Shown: one piece after another, positions 1-6,227 of the stretch
How the letters are laid out: the number at the start of each line of letters is the position of its first letter
Numbering within the stretch: position 1 is the first letter of the stretch
NCBI GenBank assembly: GCA_003545125.1
Contig: DQCI01000052.1
Location: forward strand, 1 to 6,465
Source of the DNA: Paracoccaceae bacterium
Lineage (GTDB): Bacteria > Pseudomonadota > Alphaproteobacteria > Rhodobacterales > Rhodobacteraceae
DNA length: 6,465 nt
Direction of reading: 5' to 3'
Notes under the pieces: model-generated
What the model saw: the letters and a program-made list of their open reading frames with translations, nothing else
Database searches by the model: none
Told to the model about the DNA's origin: nothing
Position numbers and translations under genes: made by a program

Positions 1-5
1 CGAAG

Positions 6-81
6 TGGTGCCGCATGAGGGATTCGAACCCCCGACCCCATCATTACGAATGATGTGCTCTACCAGCTGAGCTAATGCGGC
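6..81 (-). tRNA. tRNA-Thr (anticodon CGT)
   Basis: The reverse strand folds as a complete 76-nt tRNA with an encoded 3' CCA. The 7-bp acceptor stem pairs GCCGCAT (75-81 on the plus strand) with ATGCGGC (10-16), and the discriminator base is A. The D-arm is TAGCTCAGCTGGTAGAGC-like and the T-arm contains GGTTCGAATCC. The anticodon stem CATCA/TGATG encloses the loop TTCGTAA, so the anticodon (plus-strand 46-48) is CGT, reading the threonine codon ACG. Position 36 is U and position 37 is A, which is the context that receives the t6A modification made with TsaD. It lies 49 bp downstream of hemY on the same strand, so it could be transcribed with the hemD-mic60-hemY unit or from its own weak promoter; I see no convincing one. 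Confidence 0.97.
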
Positions 82-130
82 ACTTCGCGAGTGCGGGGTG
101 AATAGCACCCTCCGCATGCGCTGTGTAGCC

Positions 131-1669
131 CTATTTTTTCGGATTCGGCTTTGCCTCCGGAGCGTACTCCGACGCGCTTTCGACCGGTGCATCGGCGAAA
201 TCGACATGCGGCGGGTCTGCCGGTTCCGCATCCACTTCGGGATCCGCCGCCGCCGCCGGTGCCACGGGCTCGACGACCTCACCCGGCATCTGAGGTTTTC
301 CGACGAGCAGCGGCAGCATTTCGGCGCCACCGTGCATCTTGACCTCGCCCTCCGACGGCACCGTCCAGCTCAAGGTGTCGAACGCGCCGCACTCGGCACA
401 GACCGGCCTCCAGTCGCCGTGAACGTGGTTGCACTTGTCGCACACCCATTGCTCACCGCGCGACGCTGTCACCGCCTTGGTGAGCCAGCCGCGCACCGCG
501 TCGTCGTCCGCGCCCTGGCCACGGTCGATCGCCGCCATCAGCGTCAACGAACGCTGCGTCGGGTCGGTCTCGCTCAGATCGCCCAGCGCCTTGCGCGCCG
601 CATCGAAATCCTCGGCCGCGATATGAAGCTCGGCAAGCAGCATCCGGGTCTCGGGGTGATCGGGCTGGTGCTTGGTCAGGGTGCGGAAGCGTTTCAAACG
701 CTGCTCGGGCGTCTCATCGGGTTCGAGCCGCGCGAACGCCGCCGCGAGGTCCGGGTGCGGTTTGACGGCCCAGGCCTTGGCCAGCAGCCGCGCGGCGTAA
801 TGCTTGTTTTCCTGATCAGCGTAGCTCTGCGCCGCGAGAACCGCGGCGGGAATGAGATCGGGCGAGAGCTTGTTGGCCTCGATCGCCGCCTCCCGCGCGC
901 GGATCGAATTGCCCTCGGCAAAAACCTCCTTCGCCTCCTGAAGTGCAAGCACACCGTCGCGCCGCCGGCCGACATCCTTCGGCAGCGCCCCGGTCTTGAC
1001 CTTGGTGCCGAGCGTCTTGCGCGCGCCCGTCCAGTCGTTCTGGGTCGCCTGCAACGCGAGCAGGATGTCCCCGGTCTCGACATGGCGCGGCTTCAGCGCA
1101 AAGGCCTTCTCGGCAAGCTTCAGAGCGGTATCGGTGTCGCCGGCCTCGAGCTTCTGTTTCATGATCCCGCGGATGCCGACAAACCGGGTCCGCTCGTCGG
1201 CCAGAAGCCGTTTGTAGACCGCCTCGGCCTGCTTGCGGTCGCCCGACATCTCCGCGGCCTGCGCGGTGATCAGGTTGGTGAGCTCGGGTTTTTTGAGGTA
1301 TTTCTCTGCCTTGTTCGCCTTCGCCATCGCGACCCGTTCCTCGCCGGACGCGAGCGCCATCATCCCCTCGGCCAGAGCCGCATAGCCTTTGCGCTCCCGG
1401 TTGCGGTCGAAATAGCGGCCAATCGCCGTCTCGTCGCCGTTCAGGAACCGCACCACCGCCACCAGCAGGTTGACCAGTTTCAACAGCAGCCAGACCGCGA
1501 GCACGAAAACAATCAGCGCGAGCACCGATTGCAGTGGGCCGAGATTGAACTCGATCGTCCCGACCGCGATGCGCACACCGCCGCTCGTCTCGGTAATCAA
1601 CCCGGCGCCCAGCACCGCGCCGGCGATGGCCGCGACGAACAGGATGATTTTAAACAAGGACCAGATCAT
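131..1669 (-). CDS. hemY: HemY-type inner-membrane TPR protein with C-terminal zinc-ribbon-like motif
   Basis: This 512-residue protein has the layout of the proteobacterial HemY family, which is linked to haem biosynthesis but whose biochemical role is not settled. It is not the Bacillus protoporphyrinogen oxidase also named HemY. Two hydrophobic segments (about 5-25 and 46-74) frame a short presumably periplasmic loop, matching the HemY_N domain, and are followed by the family-typical region around FLNGDE (76-81) and AEGMMALASGE (100-110). Residues about 115-400 are helical TPR-like repeats. An unusual block at 408-435 has two Cys-x2-Cys knuckles (C410, C413, C424, C427), resembling a rubredoxin or zinc ribbon. 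The last ~75 residues are rich in Pro, Ala, Glu and Asp and look disordered. E. coli HemY is near 400 residues, so the zinc block and tail are extra. The start lies 10 nt after the mic60 stop, and a Shine-Dalgarno GAGGGTGA (1674-1681) overlaps that stop, suggesting coupled translation. Confidence 0.9.
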   Translation of the reverse strand: MIWSLFKIILFVAAIAGAVLGAGLITETSGGVRIAVGTIEFNLGPLQSVLALIVFVLAVWLLLKLVNLLVAVVRFLNGDETAIGRYFDRNRERKGYAALAEGMMALASGEERVAMAKANKAEKYLKKPELTNLITAQAAEMSGDRKQAEAVYKRLLADERTRFVGIRGIMKQKLEAGDTDTALKLAEKAFALKPRHVETGDILLALQATQNDWTGARKTLGTKVKTGALPKDVGRRRDGVLALQEAKEVFAEGNSIRAREAAIEANKLSPDLIPAAVLAAQSYADQENKHYAARLLAKAWAVKPHPDLAAAFARLEPDETPEQRLKRFRTLTKHQPDHPETRMLLAELHIAAEDFDAARKALGDLSETDPTQRSLTLMAAIDRGQGADDDAVRGWLTKAVTASRGEQWVCDKCNHVHGDWRPVCAECGAFDTLSWTVPSEGEVKMHGGAEMLPLLVGKPQMPGEVVEPVAPAAAADPEVDAEPADPPHVDFADAPVESASEYAPEAKPNPKK

Positions 1670-1673
1670 AAAA

Positions 1674-1681
1674 TCACCCTC
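1674..1681 (-). promoter_or_regulatory. ribosome binding site of hemY overlapping the mic60 stop
   Basis: On the minus strand the sequence GAGGGTGA lies 4 nt before the hemY ATG and overlaps the mic60 TGA stop (1680-1682). It supports the hemY start chosen and translation of hemY from the mic60 message. Confidence 0.6.
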
Positions 1682-3062
1682 ACTTCGCGTTCAACTCTTC
1701 GGCGAGCGCAGTGCCCGCCGTCAGGGCCTGGGCCCTTGATTCCGCCAGCGTCTGCCAATCGGCGAAGGCCGGTTTCGCCGCCTCGGGCAGCGTTTCGATC
1801 TCGGCGAGCACGGCGTCGAGGTCGCCCGTCTTCAGGGCCGCCTCGGCACGCGACAGAACCGCGTCGGCGCTGTCGCCCTCTTTCGGTTCGAGCGACCGTG
1901 TTCCAAGCTGCGTCTTCAGAAACGCTTGCAGCCGGTTGACGTTGCCCTCTTCCACGCCGGTGCGGATATCCGCCTCGATCGCGGCGCGCGCGGCGGCGGG
2001 GAAACCGCTTTGCAGCTCCGCGAGCGCCGACACGCCCTCCGCCGCGACCGCGCTGAGCGCGGCGGGCGCGTCGAGGCCCGTGGCCTCGGTCAGCTCAAGC
2101 AGCGCGTCCTCAAACGGCGCGCCGGTATCGAGCGCGGCTTGCACCTGGGCAAGCGCCGTCCGCCCCGCCGCCGCCTTGGCCGAGTCGGCCAGTTGCGCTT
2201 CGAGCGCCGAGGCCTCGGCTTGGGCCGCGTCGATCTCGGCAAGCTCGCCTTCGAACATCTCGCGCAGCGCTGCGAGCTCTTTTGAATAGGCTTGCGCCGC
2301 CTTTTCGGCGGCTTCGGTCCCTTCGGGCGCCAGCTTCTCGACGGAAGACAGCCGCGTTTCCATCGTGCCGAGCTGTTCGGCGATCTCACCCGCGCCGCTT
2401 TCGAGCCCGTCGAGGCGCGTCGTCACGCTTTCGCGCAACGCGTCGAGCGCGCTGGTGTCGGATTTCACCTCTTCAAGCGTGGCATCGAGCGCGCCCAGCC
2501 GCTCGCCAAGGGCTGCGATCTCGGCGCCCTGCGCCTCGACGACCCCGATGAGGGGATCCTCTTGCGGGTCCACACCGGGAAAGGGCCAGCCCTCCGGCAC
2601 CACCGTGCGCGCCGCGACGAACCCGATGATTGCGGCCGCGACACCGCCAAGAAGCAACCCCAGGAACGCGCCGAAACCGCCCCGGCGTTTCGCCGGTTGT
2701 TCCGCTTGCGGGTGCCCGGCTTTGGCCGGTTTTGTTTCTGCTGGCGCAGGCTTGGGCGGTTCGCTGGATTTGGCCGCCGACTTGGGCGGTGGCACCGTCT
2801 TGGCCGTCGACTTCGGCTTCGCCGGCTCCGACGCGGGCTTCGCGGGCGCGGCGGGCTTGGGATCCTTCGGCGCGTCCTTGGCCGACGCTTTCGCCTCGGA
2901 CGCAGACGCCTTCGCTGCTTTCGGGGGCGTTTCGCCGATCACCACAGCCTCTTCGACCGGCCCTTTGGCATCTTTCGGCGCCGTCCCCGGCGTATCGGAG
3001 GTTTTCGCTTTCGGATCCGCGGCTTTGTCCGTTTTCGTCGATTTCGGGGCTTCCGCCATCAT
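1680..3062 (-). CDS. mic60: Mic60/mitofilin homologue (alphaproteobacterial, inner-membrane coiled-coil protein)
   Basis: This 460-residue protein has the domain order of alphaproteobacterial Mic60, the ancestor of the mitochondrial MICOS subunit that makes crista junctions. Residues 1-127 are low-complexity and rich in Lys, Ala and Pro, likely a disordered cytoplasmic arm. A single transmembrane helix follows (about 128-152), preceded by a KRRGG positive patch that favours N-in topology. Residues about 170-300 are heptad-like Ala/Leu/Glu-rich coiled coil facing the periplasm. Residues about 302-455 form the mitofilin C-terminal region, with a family-like PF motif near 317, LQSGFPAAARAAIEADIR (350-367) and an AFADWQTLAESRAQAL segment (432-447). 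In phototrophic relatives Mic60 shapes intracytoplasmic membranes; here a role in envelope shape or contact sites is inferred. Two ATGs stand in tandem (3062 and 3059). The GGAAGG at 3066-3071 is only 3 nt from the first and 6 nt from the second, so the protein may begin one residue later. It lies between hemD (73-nt gap) and hemY (10-nt gap). Confidence 0.88.
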   Translation of the reverse strand: MMAEAPKSTKTDKAADPKAKTSDTPGTAPKDAKGPVEEAVVIGETPPKAAKASASEAKASAKDAPKDPKPAAPAKPASEPAKPKSTAKTVPPPKSAAKSSEPPKPAPAETKPAKAGHPQAEQPAKRRGGFGAFLGLLLGGVAAAIIGFVAARTVVPEGWPFPGVDPQEDPLIGVVEAQGAEIAALGERLGALDATLEEVKSDTSALDALRESVTTRLDGLESGAGEIAEQLGTMETRLSSVEKLAPEGTEAAEKAAQAYSKELAALREMFEGELAEIDAAQAEASALEAQLADSAKAAAGRTALAQVQAALDTGAPFEDALLELTEATGLDAPAALSAVAAEGVSALAELQSGFPAAARAAIEADIRTGVEEGNVNRLQAFLKTQLGTRSLEPKEGDSADAVLSRAEAALKTGDLDAVLAEIETLPEAAKPAFADWQTLAESRAQALTAGTALAEELNAK

Positions 3063-3065
3063 TCA

Positions 3066-3071
3066 CCTTCC
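3066..3071 (-). promoter_or_regulatory. ribosome binding site of mic60
   Basis: GGAAGG on the minus strand precedes tandem ATG codons. Its 6-nt distance from the second ATG (3059) is closer to the usual spacing than the 3 nt to the first, so it favours the second start slightly. Confidence 0.5.
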
Positions 3072-3110
3072 GAATCTCTACACGCGACCAAAGACGCGTC
3101 CACCATCTCA

Positions 3111-3139
3111 AACCTAACCACGCACCCCCCGGGTCTCAA
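3111..3139 (-). promoter_or_regulatory. candidate sigma-70-type promoter for mic60-hemY
   Basis: On the minus strand TTGAGA (3134-3139) and TAGGTT (3111-3116) are separated by exactly 17 bp. The first matches five of six bases of the -35 consensus, the second three of six of the -10 consensus. The -35 box overlaps the hemD stop codon (3136-3138), and start of transcription would fall about 40 nt before mic60. It could give mic60-hemY expression independent of hemD. The -10 match is poor, so this is tentative. Confidence 0.3.
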
Positions 3140-3825
3140 GGCAACTTGCGCCGCAGTGCCGCGACGATCCGCGCTAACATGGCGTCTCCCGTTGGCGCGC
3201 CGCAGATTTCCGCCTCACTGGCCGTGGTATCCGCCCAGGCCCGGGCGACGGCAGGCGACATCGCGATCGTGTGCAGCGCCGGGCCCGGTCGGACCGTAGC
3301 ACCGACCAGCCGTGCCGATCGCGGGGAAAAAAGTGGAAGAACCGCCGCTTGTGCGCCCTCGATCGCGCGCCGCGCGGCCTCGGTGAGCGCCCGCGCCTTT
3401 TGCGCATAGACGATCGCCTCGTCGGTCCGTGTTCCAGCCTCGGTCAAACGCTGCGCCACTGCGCCGCGCGCATGTTCGCCGCGCAGGTGCACTAGCGGGC
3501 CGGGTCCGGTGATCCCGCCCACCAGCTCGTCCGCGTTACGGGCCACCGTCACGATCTCGGCGCCCACGTCCCGCGCCGCGGCGGCGGTGCTTTCGCCGAC
3601 GCAAAACGCGCGTTTCCCGGTCAGCGGCGGGCCGCAGCGCACCGCATTCGCCGATGTGAGGATGACCCCTGCGAAGGGCCTAAGATCGGGCAGGGTTTCA
3701 GCACAGACGATCTCCATGATCGGCGCCACAATGATCCGCGCGTCCACGTCCAACACCGCCCCCAATGCCGCCACGAGCGCGCGCGATTGCGCTTCGGGAC
3801 GGGTCAGGACAAGGGTCGGGGTCAT
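3136..3825 (-). CDS. hemD: uroporphyrinogen-III synthase
   Basis: HemD closes and isomerises linear hydroxymethylbilane to uroporphyrinogen III in the cytosol, the branch point for haem, sirohaem, cobalamin and bacteriochlorophyll. With the ATG at 3825 the product is 229 residues, close to the usual 230-260. Family hallmarks are [10 protein letters not shown] (8-17) at the first strand, PIMEI (35-39), ILTSANAV (55-62), CVGEST (75-80), HLRGE (113-117), YAQ (140-142) and LFSPRSAR (165-172). The fold is divergent in sequence, so the assignment rests on these motifs and the haem context. The open frame extends nine codons upstream to a GTG at 3852, but the ATG at 3825 has GAGG (3831-3834) 5 nt upstream and directly precedes the conserved strand, whereas no ribosome site precedes the GTG. 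It is divergent from tsaD and first in the hemD-mic60-hemY run. hemC, its usual pathway partner, is not in this window. Confidence 0.92.
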   Translation of the reverse strand: MTPTLVLTRPEAQSRALVAALGAVLDVDARIIVAPIMEIVCAETLPDLRPFAGVILTSANAVRCGPPLTGKRAFCVGESTAAAARDVGAEIVTVARNADELVGGITGPGPLVHLRGEHARGAVAQRLTEAGTRTDEAIVYAQKARALTEAARRAIEGAQAAVLPLFSPRSARLVGATVRPGPALHTIAMSPAVARAWADTTASEAEICGAPTGDAMLARIVAALRRKLP

Positions 3826-3911
3826 GCGGGCCTCGGGATTGTCTGTCTTCACCGGCGGTGGTACCCCGGCGCGACCCCCACCGCAACGGCGCCCCCACCC
3901 TTACGGCATTC
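3826..3911. promoter_or_regulatory. divergent hemD/tsaD intergenic control region
   Basis: These 86 bp separate the two divergent start codons and must hold the 5' signals of both transcription units unless the promoters lie inside the genes. I see no good -35/-10 pair in either direction; the closest plus-strand pair, TTGTCT (3839-3844) and TACCCC (3862-3867), has a poor -10 box. A perfect 7-bp inverted repeat, GCGGTGG (3855-3861) and CCACCGC (3878-3884), with a 16-bp spacer lies in the middle and could be an operator or chance in GC-rich DNA. Confidence 0.45.
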
Positions 3912-5009
3912 ATGACCGACACCGTCACGATCCTTGGCCTCGAATCGAGCTGCGACGATACCGCCGCCGCGGTCGTGCGCCATCGCCCGGGCGCGCCGCC
4001 GGAGATCCTGTCCTCGGTGGTCGCGGGCCAGACCGATCTGCATGCGGCCTTCGGCGGGGTCGTGCCCGAGATCGCGGCGCGCGCCCATACCGAGAAGCTC
4101 GATCTCTGTGTCGAGGAGGCGCTGGCCGAGGCGGGGATCGAGCTGGACGGTCTCGACGCCATCGCGGTGACCGCCGGGCCCGGCCTGATCGGCGGGGTGC
4201 TCGCGGGGGTCATGCTCGCCAAGGGCCTCGCAGCCGGGACCGGCCTGCCGCTGCTCGGCATCAACCACCTCGCGGGCCACGCGCTGACGCCCCGGCTCAC
4301 CGACGGCGCCGCCTTTCCCTACCTGATGCTGCTGGTGTCGGGCGGGCACTGCCAGTTCCTGCTGGTCGAGGGCGAAGACGCCTTCACCCGCCTCGGCGGC
4401 ACCATCGACGACGCGCCCGGCGAAGCCTTCGACAAGACCGCGAAGCTGCTCGGTCTGCCGCAACCGGGCGGCCCCTCCGTCGAGGCGGCCGCGAAGGCCG
4501 GCGATGCGACCCGGTTCAAACTGCCGCGCCCGCTGCTCGACCGCCCGGGCATGGACATGAGCTTTTCCGGGCTCAAGACAGCGCTGTTGCGTGAACGCGA
4601 CAAGCTTGTGACACGCGATGGCGGGCTCAGGCAGGGCGCCCGCGCCGATCTCTGTGCCGCGTTTCAGGCCGCCGTCGCGGACGTGCTCGCCGAGAAATCG
4701 CGCCGCGCGCTGGCTGCCTATCTTGCGCTGGAACCGGCAACGCCGGTGTTCGCCGTCGCCGGCGGGGTTTCGGCAAACATGGCCATTCGCGCCGCATTAG
4801 AGACTGTTGCGGCAGAGGCCGGCGCCGACTTTCTCGCCCCCCCGCTCGCGCTTTGCACCGATAATGCCGCGATGATCGCCTGGGCCGGGATCGAGCGGTT
4901 CCGGGCCGGACGCCGCGATGACATGACCCTGGCCGCGCGTCCCCGCTGGCCGCTGGACGACACTGCCCCGGCCATGCTTGGATCCGGCAAGAAGGGAGCG
5001 AAAGCGTGA
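3912..5009 (+). CDS. tsaD: tRNA N6-adenosine threonylcarbamoyltransferase TsaD
   Basis: TsaD (formerly Gcp/YgjD) acts with TsaB, TsaE and TsaC to transfer the threonylcarbamoyl group to A37 of tRNAs that read ANN codons. The 365-residue product has an ASKHA-type nucleotide-binding fold. Visible hallmarks are [14 protein letters not shown] (9-22), [14 protein letters not shown] (46-59), [10 protein letters not shown] (87-96), the metal-binding NHLAGH with H119 and H123, LVSGGHCQ (141-148), the [14 protein letters not shown] segment (162-175), SFSGLKTA (217-224), GGVSANM (284-290) and [12 protein letters not shown] (315-326), with D317 as the expected third metal ligand. The set is complete, so the enzyme should be active. 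The frame stays open upstream, but the ATG at 3912 sits just before the conserved first strand. No Shine-Dalgarno is visible ahead of it, which is odd for a translated essential gene. The last four bases overlap the gpsA start. Confidence 0.98.
   Translation: MTDTVTILGLESSCDDTAAAVVRHRPGAPPEILSSVVAGQTDLHAAFGGVVPEIAARAHTEKLDLCVEEALAEAGIELDGLDAIAVTAGPGLIGGVLAGVMLAKGLAAGTGLPLLGINHLAGHALTPRLTDGAAFPYLMLLVSGGHCQFLLVEGEDAFTRLGGTIDDAPGEAFDKTAKLLGLPQPGGPSVEAAAKAGDATRFKLPRPLLDRPGMDMSFSGLKTALLRERDKLVTRDGGLRQGARADLCAAFQAAVADVLAEKSRRALAAYLALEPATPVFAVAGGVSANMAIRAALETVAAEAGADFLAPPLALCTDNAAMIAWAGIERFRAGRRDDMTLAARPRWPLDDTAPAMLGSGKKGAKA
4991..4998 (+). promoter_or_regulatory. ribosome binding site of gpsA inside the tsaD 3' end
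   Basis: GAAGGGAG lies 7 nt before the GTG at 5006 and supports this rare start codon. It is inside tsaD coding sequence, so translation of the two genes is probably coupled. Confidence 0.6.
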
Positions 5010-5956
5010 GCAGTATTTCCATCATCGGCGCCGGCGCTTTCGGGACGGCGCTCGCAATCTCGCTCGCCCGCGACGGGCGGGAGGTCACGCTTTGGGCGCG
5101 CGACCCGGGCGACATGGCCGCGACGCGCGAAAACACCCGGCGTCTGCCGGGCTTTGCCTTTCCTGAAAGCCTGAGCTTGGCCGGAGATCTGGAAACTGCC
5201 GCCCGCGCTGACGTTATTCTGCTCGCTATTCCAATGCAGAAAACTTCGCGGTTTCTTTGGATTGAAGCGGCTCTGTTCCAGGACAAAACACTGGTCTCAT
5301 GCTCAAAGGGAATCGACGTGCTCTCTGGTCGGGGCCCGGCCGAGATCATCCGTTACGAGTGCCCGGAGGCAACGCCAGCTGTGTTGTCGGGCCCCAGCTT
5401 TGCCGTCGATATTGCGGCCGGTCTCCCCACCGCGCTCACCCTCGCGGCCGCCGATCCGGAGCCTCTGCAACACATGCTCAGCACATCCAATATCCGCCTC
5501 TATCGCTCCACTGACATGGTTGGCGTCGAGATCGGCGGCGCTTTGAAGAACGTGATCGCTATTGCCTGCGGCGTCGCTATCGGCGCGGGGCTGGGCGAGA
5601 GTGCGCGCGCAGCCTTGATGACCCGCGGCTATGCCGAGATGAACCGTTTCGCCATGTCGCGCGGTGCCGCACCCGAGACGTTGGCCGGGCTTTCCGGATT
5701 TGGCGATCTGACATTGACCTGCACTTCCGAAAAATCGCGCAATTTTTCGTATGGATTGGCGCTCGGGCGCGAAGCGCCGGTCGCGGAGGGAACGACGATT
5801 GAAGGCCGAGGAACTGCGCGGGCCGTGCACTTCGCTGCCCAGAAAGCTGGCGTCGAGATGCCCATCACCGATATCGTGGTCGCGTTGGTCAATGGCGACG
5901 TGACCGTGAAAGACGCCGTCGAGGCCTTGCTCTCGCGGCCATTGAAGGAGGAATGA
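5006..5956 (+). CDS. gpsA: NAD(P)-dependent glycerol-3-phosphate dehydrogenase
   Basis: GpsA reduces dihydroxyacetone phosphate to sn-glycerol-3-phosphate, the backbone for phospholipid synthesis, in the cytosol. The 316-residue length is close to the usual 325-340. The N-terminal Rossmann motif is GAGAFGTA (8-15), followed by SKGI (100-103), the family motif LSGPSFA (127-133), the [13 protein letters not shown] segment holding the catalytic lysine (K181), [14 protein letters not shown] (228-241) and SRNFSYG (244-250). The start is GTG, overlapping the tsaD stop as GTGA. Codon use is peculiar: by hand count the first ~60 bp sampled (5041-5100) are about 77% GC, whereas 5161-5340 are about 56% and 5701-5760 about 47%, against about 75% in a tsaD sample. 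Reading frame and motifs are intact, so this is a composition change and not decay. Confidence 0.98.
   Translation: MSSISIIGAGAFGTALAISLARDGREVTLWARDPGDMAATRENTRRLPGFAFPESLSLAGDLETAARADVILLAIPMQKTSRFLWIEAALFQDKTLVSCSKGIDVLSGRGPAEIIRYECPEATPAVLSGPSFAVDIAAGLPTALTLAAADPEPLQHMLSTSNIRLYRSTDMVGVEIGGALKNVIAIACGVAIGAGLGESARAALMTRGYAEMNRFAMSRGAAPETLAGLSGFGDLTLTCTSEKSRNFSYGLALGREAPVAEGTTIEGRGTARAVHFAAQKAGVEMPITDIVVALVNGDVTVKDAVEALLSRPLKEE
5945..5951 (+). promoter_or_regulatory. strong ribosome binding site of the YciI-family gene
   Basis: AAGGAGG is a near-perfect Shine-Dalgarno 6 nt before the ATG at 5958. It overlaps the last codons of gpsA, whose C-terminal Lys-Glu-Glu is encoded by it. It is the strongest such site in the window and predicts efficient translation of this small protein. 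Confidence 0.75.
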
Positions 5957-5957
5957 C

Positions 5958-6227
5958 ATGTACGCCATCATCTGCACCGACAAGGACGGGGCACTCGAGA
6001 TCCGCAAGGCCAACCGGGAGGCGCATCTCGCCTATGCCGCCGAGACGCCGGTGGTTTATCTCGGGCCTTTCCTGGACGACGTTTCCGGCGACATGAAAGG
6101 CTCGCTCGCCGTCCTCGATGTCGACACCCGCGCCGAGGCCGAGGCGTGGGCGGCGAACGACCCTTACGCCAAGGCCGGTCTGTTCCAGAAGGCGCGGATC
6201 GAACGCTTCAAGAAGGTGATCGGCTGA
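5958..6227 (+). CDS. YciI family protein
   Basis: The 89-residue product has the length and layout of the YciI family, small ferredoxin-like-fold proteins related to muconolactone isomerase and dimeric barrel enzymes; the substrate of most members is unknown. The first strand MYAIICTDKDG is followed by a helix with an R-x2-H arrangement (R20, H23) where the family has its proposed catalytic histidine, then YLGPFLDD (34-41), MKGSLAVLDV (46-55), a DTRAEAEAWAANDPY segment (56-70) containing the conserved NDPY, and AGLF (73-76). The ATG is one base after the gpsA stop and has a strong ribosome site; the stop overlaps the next start as TGATG. The tight placement argues for co-expression with gpsA and the EVE gene but does not reveal the reaction. 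No gene symbol is given, because orthology to E. coli yciI cannot be shown from sequence alone. Confidence 0.92.
   Translation: MYAIICTDKDGALEIRKANREAHLAYAAETPVVYLGPFLDDVSGDMKGSLAVLDVDTRAEAEAWAANDPYAKAGLFQKARIERFKKVIG
6213..6220 (+). promoter_or_regulatory. ribosome binding site of the EVE-domain gene
   Basis: AAGGTGAT lies 6 nt before the ATG at 6227, inside the 3' end of the YciI-family gene. It supports this start and coupled translation. Confidence 0.5.

Noticed and set aside
1..130. tRNA-associated integration (att) site or mobile element
   Set aside because: No integrase, no partial tRNA copy and no direct repeat of the tRNA 3' end is seen in the window.
131..1669. HemY as a protoporphyrinogen oxidase
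   Set aside because: There is no FAD-binding GxGxxG motif near the N-terminus; the two TM helices and TPR repeats fit the unrelated proteobacterial HemY family.
98..1939. Plus-strand open frame of 613 codons opposite hemY and mic60
   Set aside because: It is Arg/Leu/His-rich with no domain or motif, and arises because the opposite-strand genes are GC-rich. The minus-strand frames carry clear HemY and Mic60 architecture.
2680..3060. Low-complexity repeats in the mic60 5' part as a DNA repeat array
   Set aside because: The repetition reflects Lys, Ala and Pro codons of a disordered protein arm; no fixed repeat unit or spacing is visible.
2292..3299. Plus-strand open frame of 335 codons opposite mic60 and hemD
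   Set aside because: Composition is dominated by Arg/Phe/Gly runs mirroring the Lys/Ala/Pro-coding arm of mic60; it spans two real genes and their gap and has no recognisable motif.
3826..3852. Extended hemD start at GTG 3852
   Set aside because: The nine extra residues are not family-like and no ribosome site precedes the GTG; the ATG at 3825 has GAGG at suitable spacing.
3765..3911. Extended tsaD N-terminus from the ATG at 3765
   Set aside because: It would add 49 Arg/Pro/Ser-rich residues, overlap hemD on the other strand, and precede the conserved start of the TsaD fold.
3509..4594. Plus-strand open frame running from hemD antisense into tsaD in another frame
   Set aside because: The tsaD frame holds every catalytic motif, while this frame is Arg-rich without structure.
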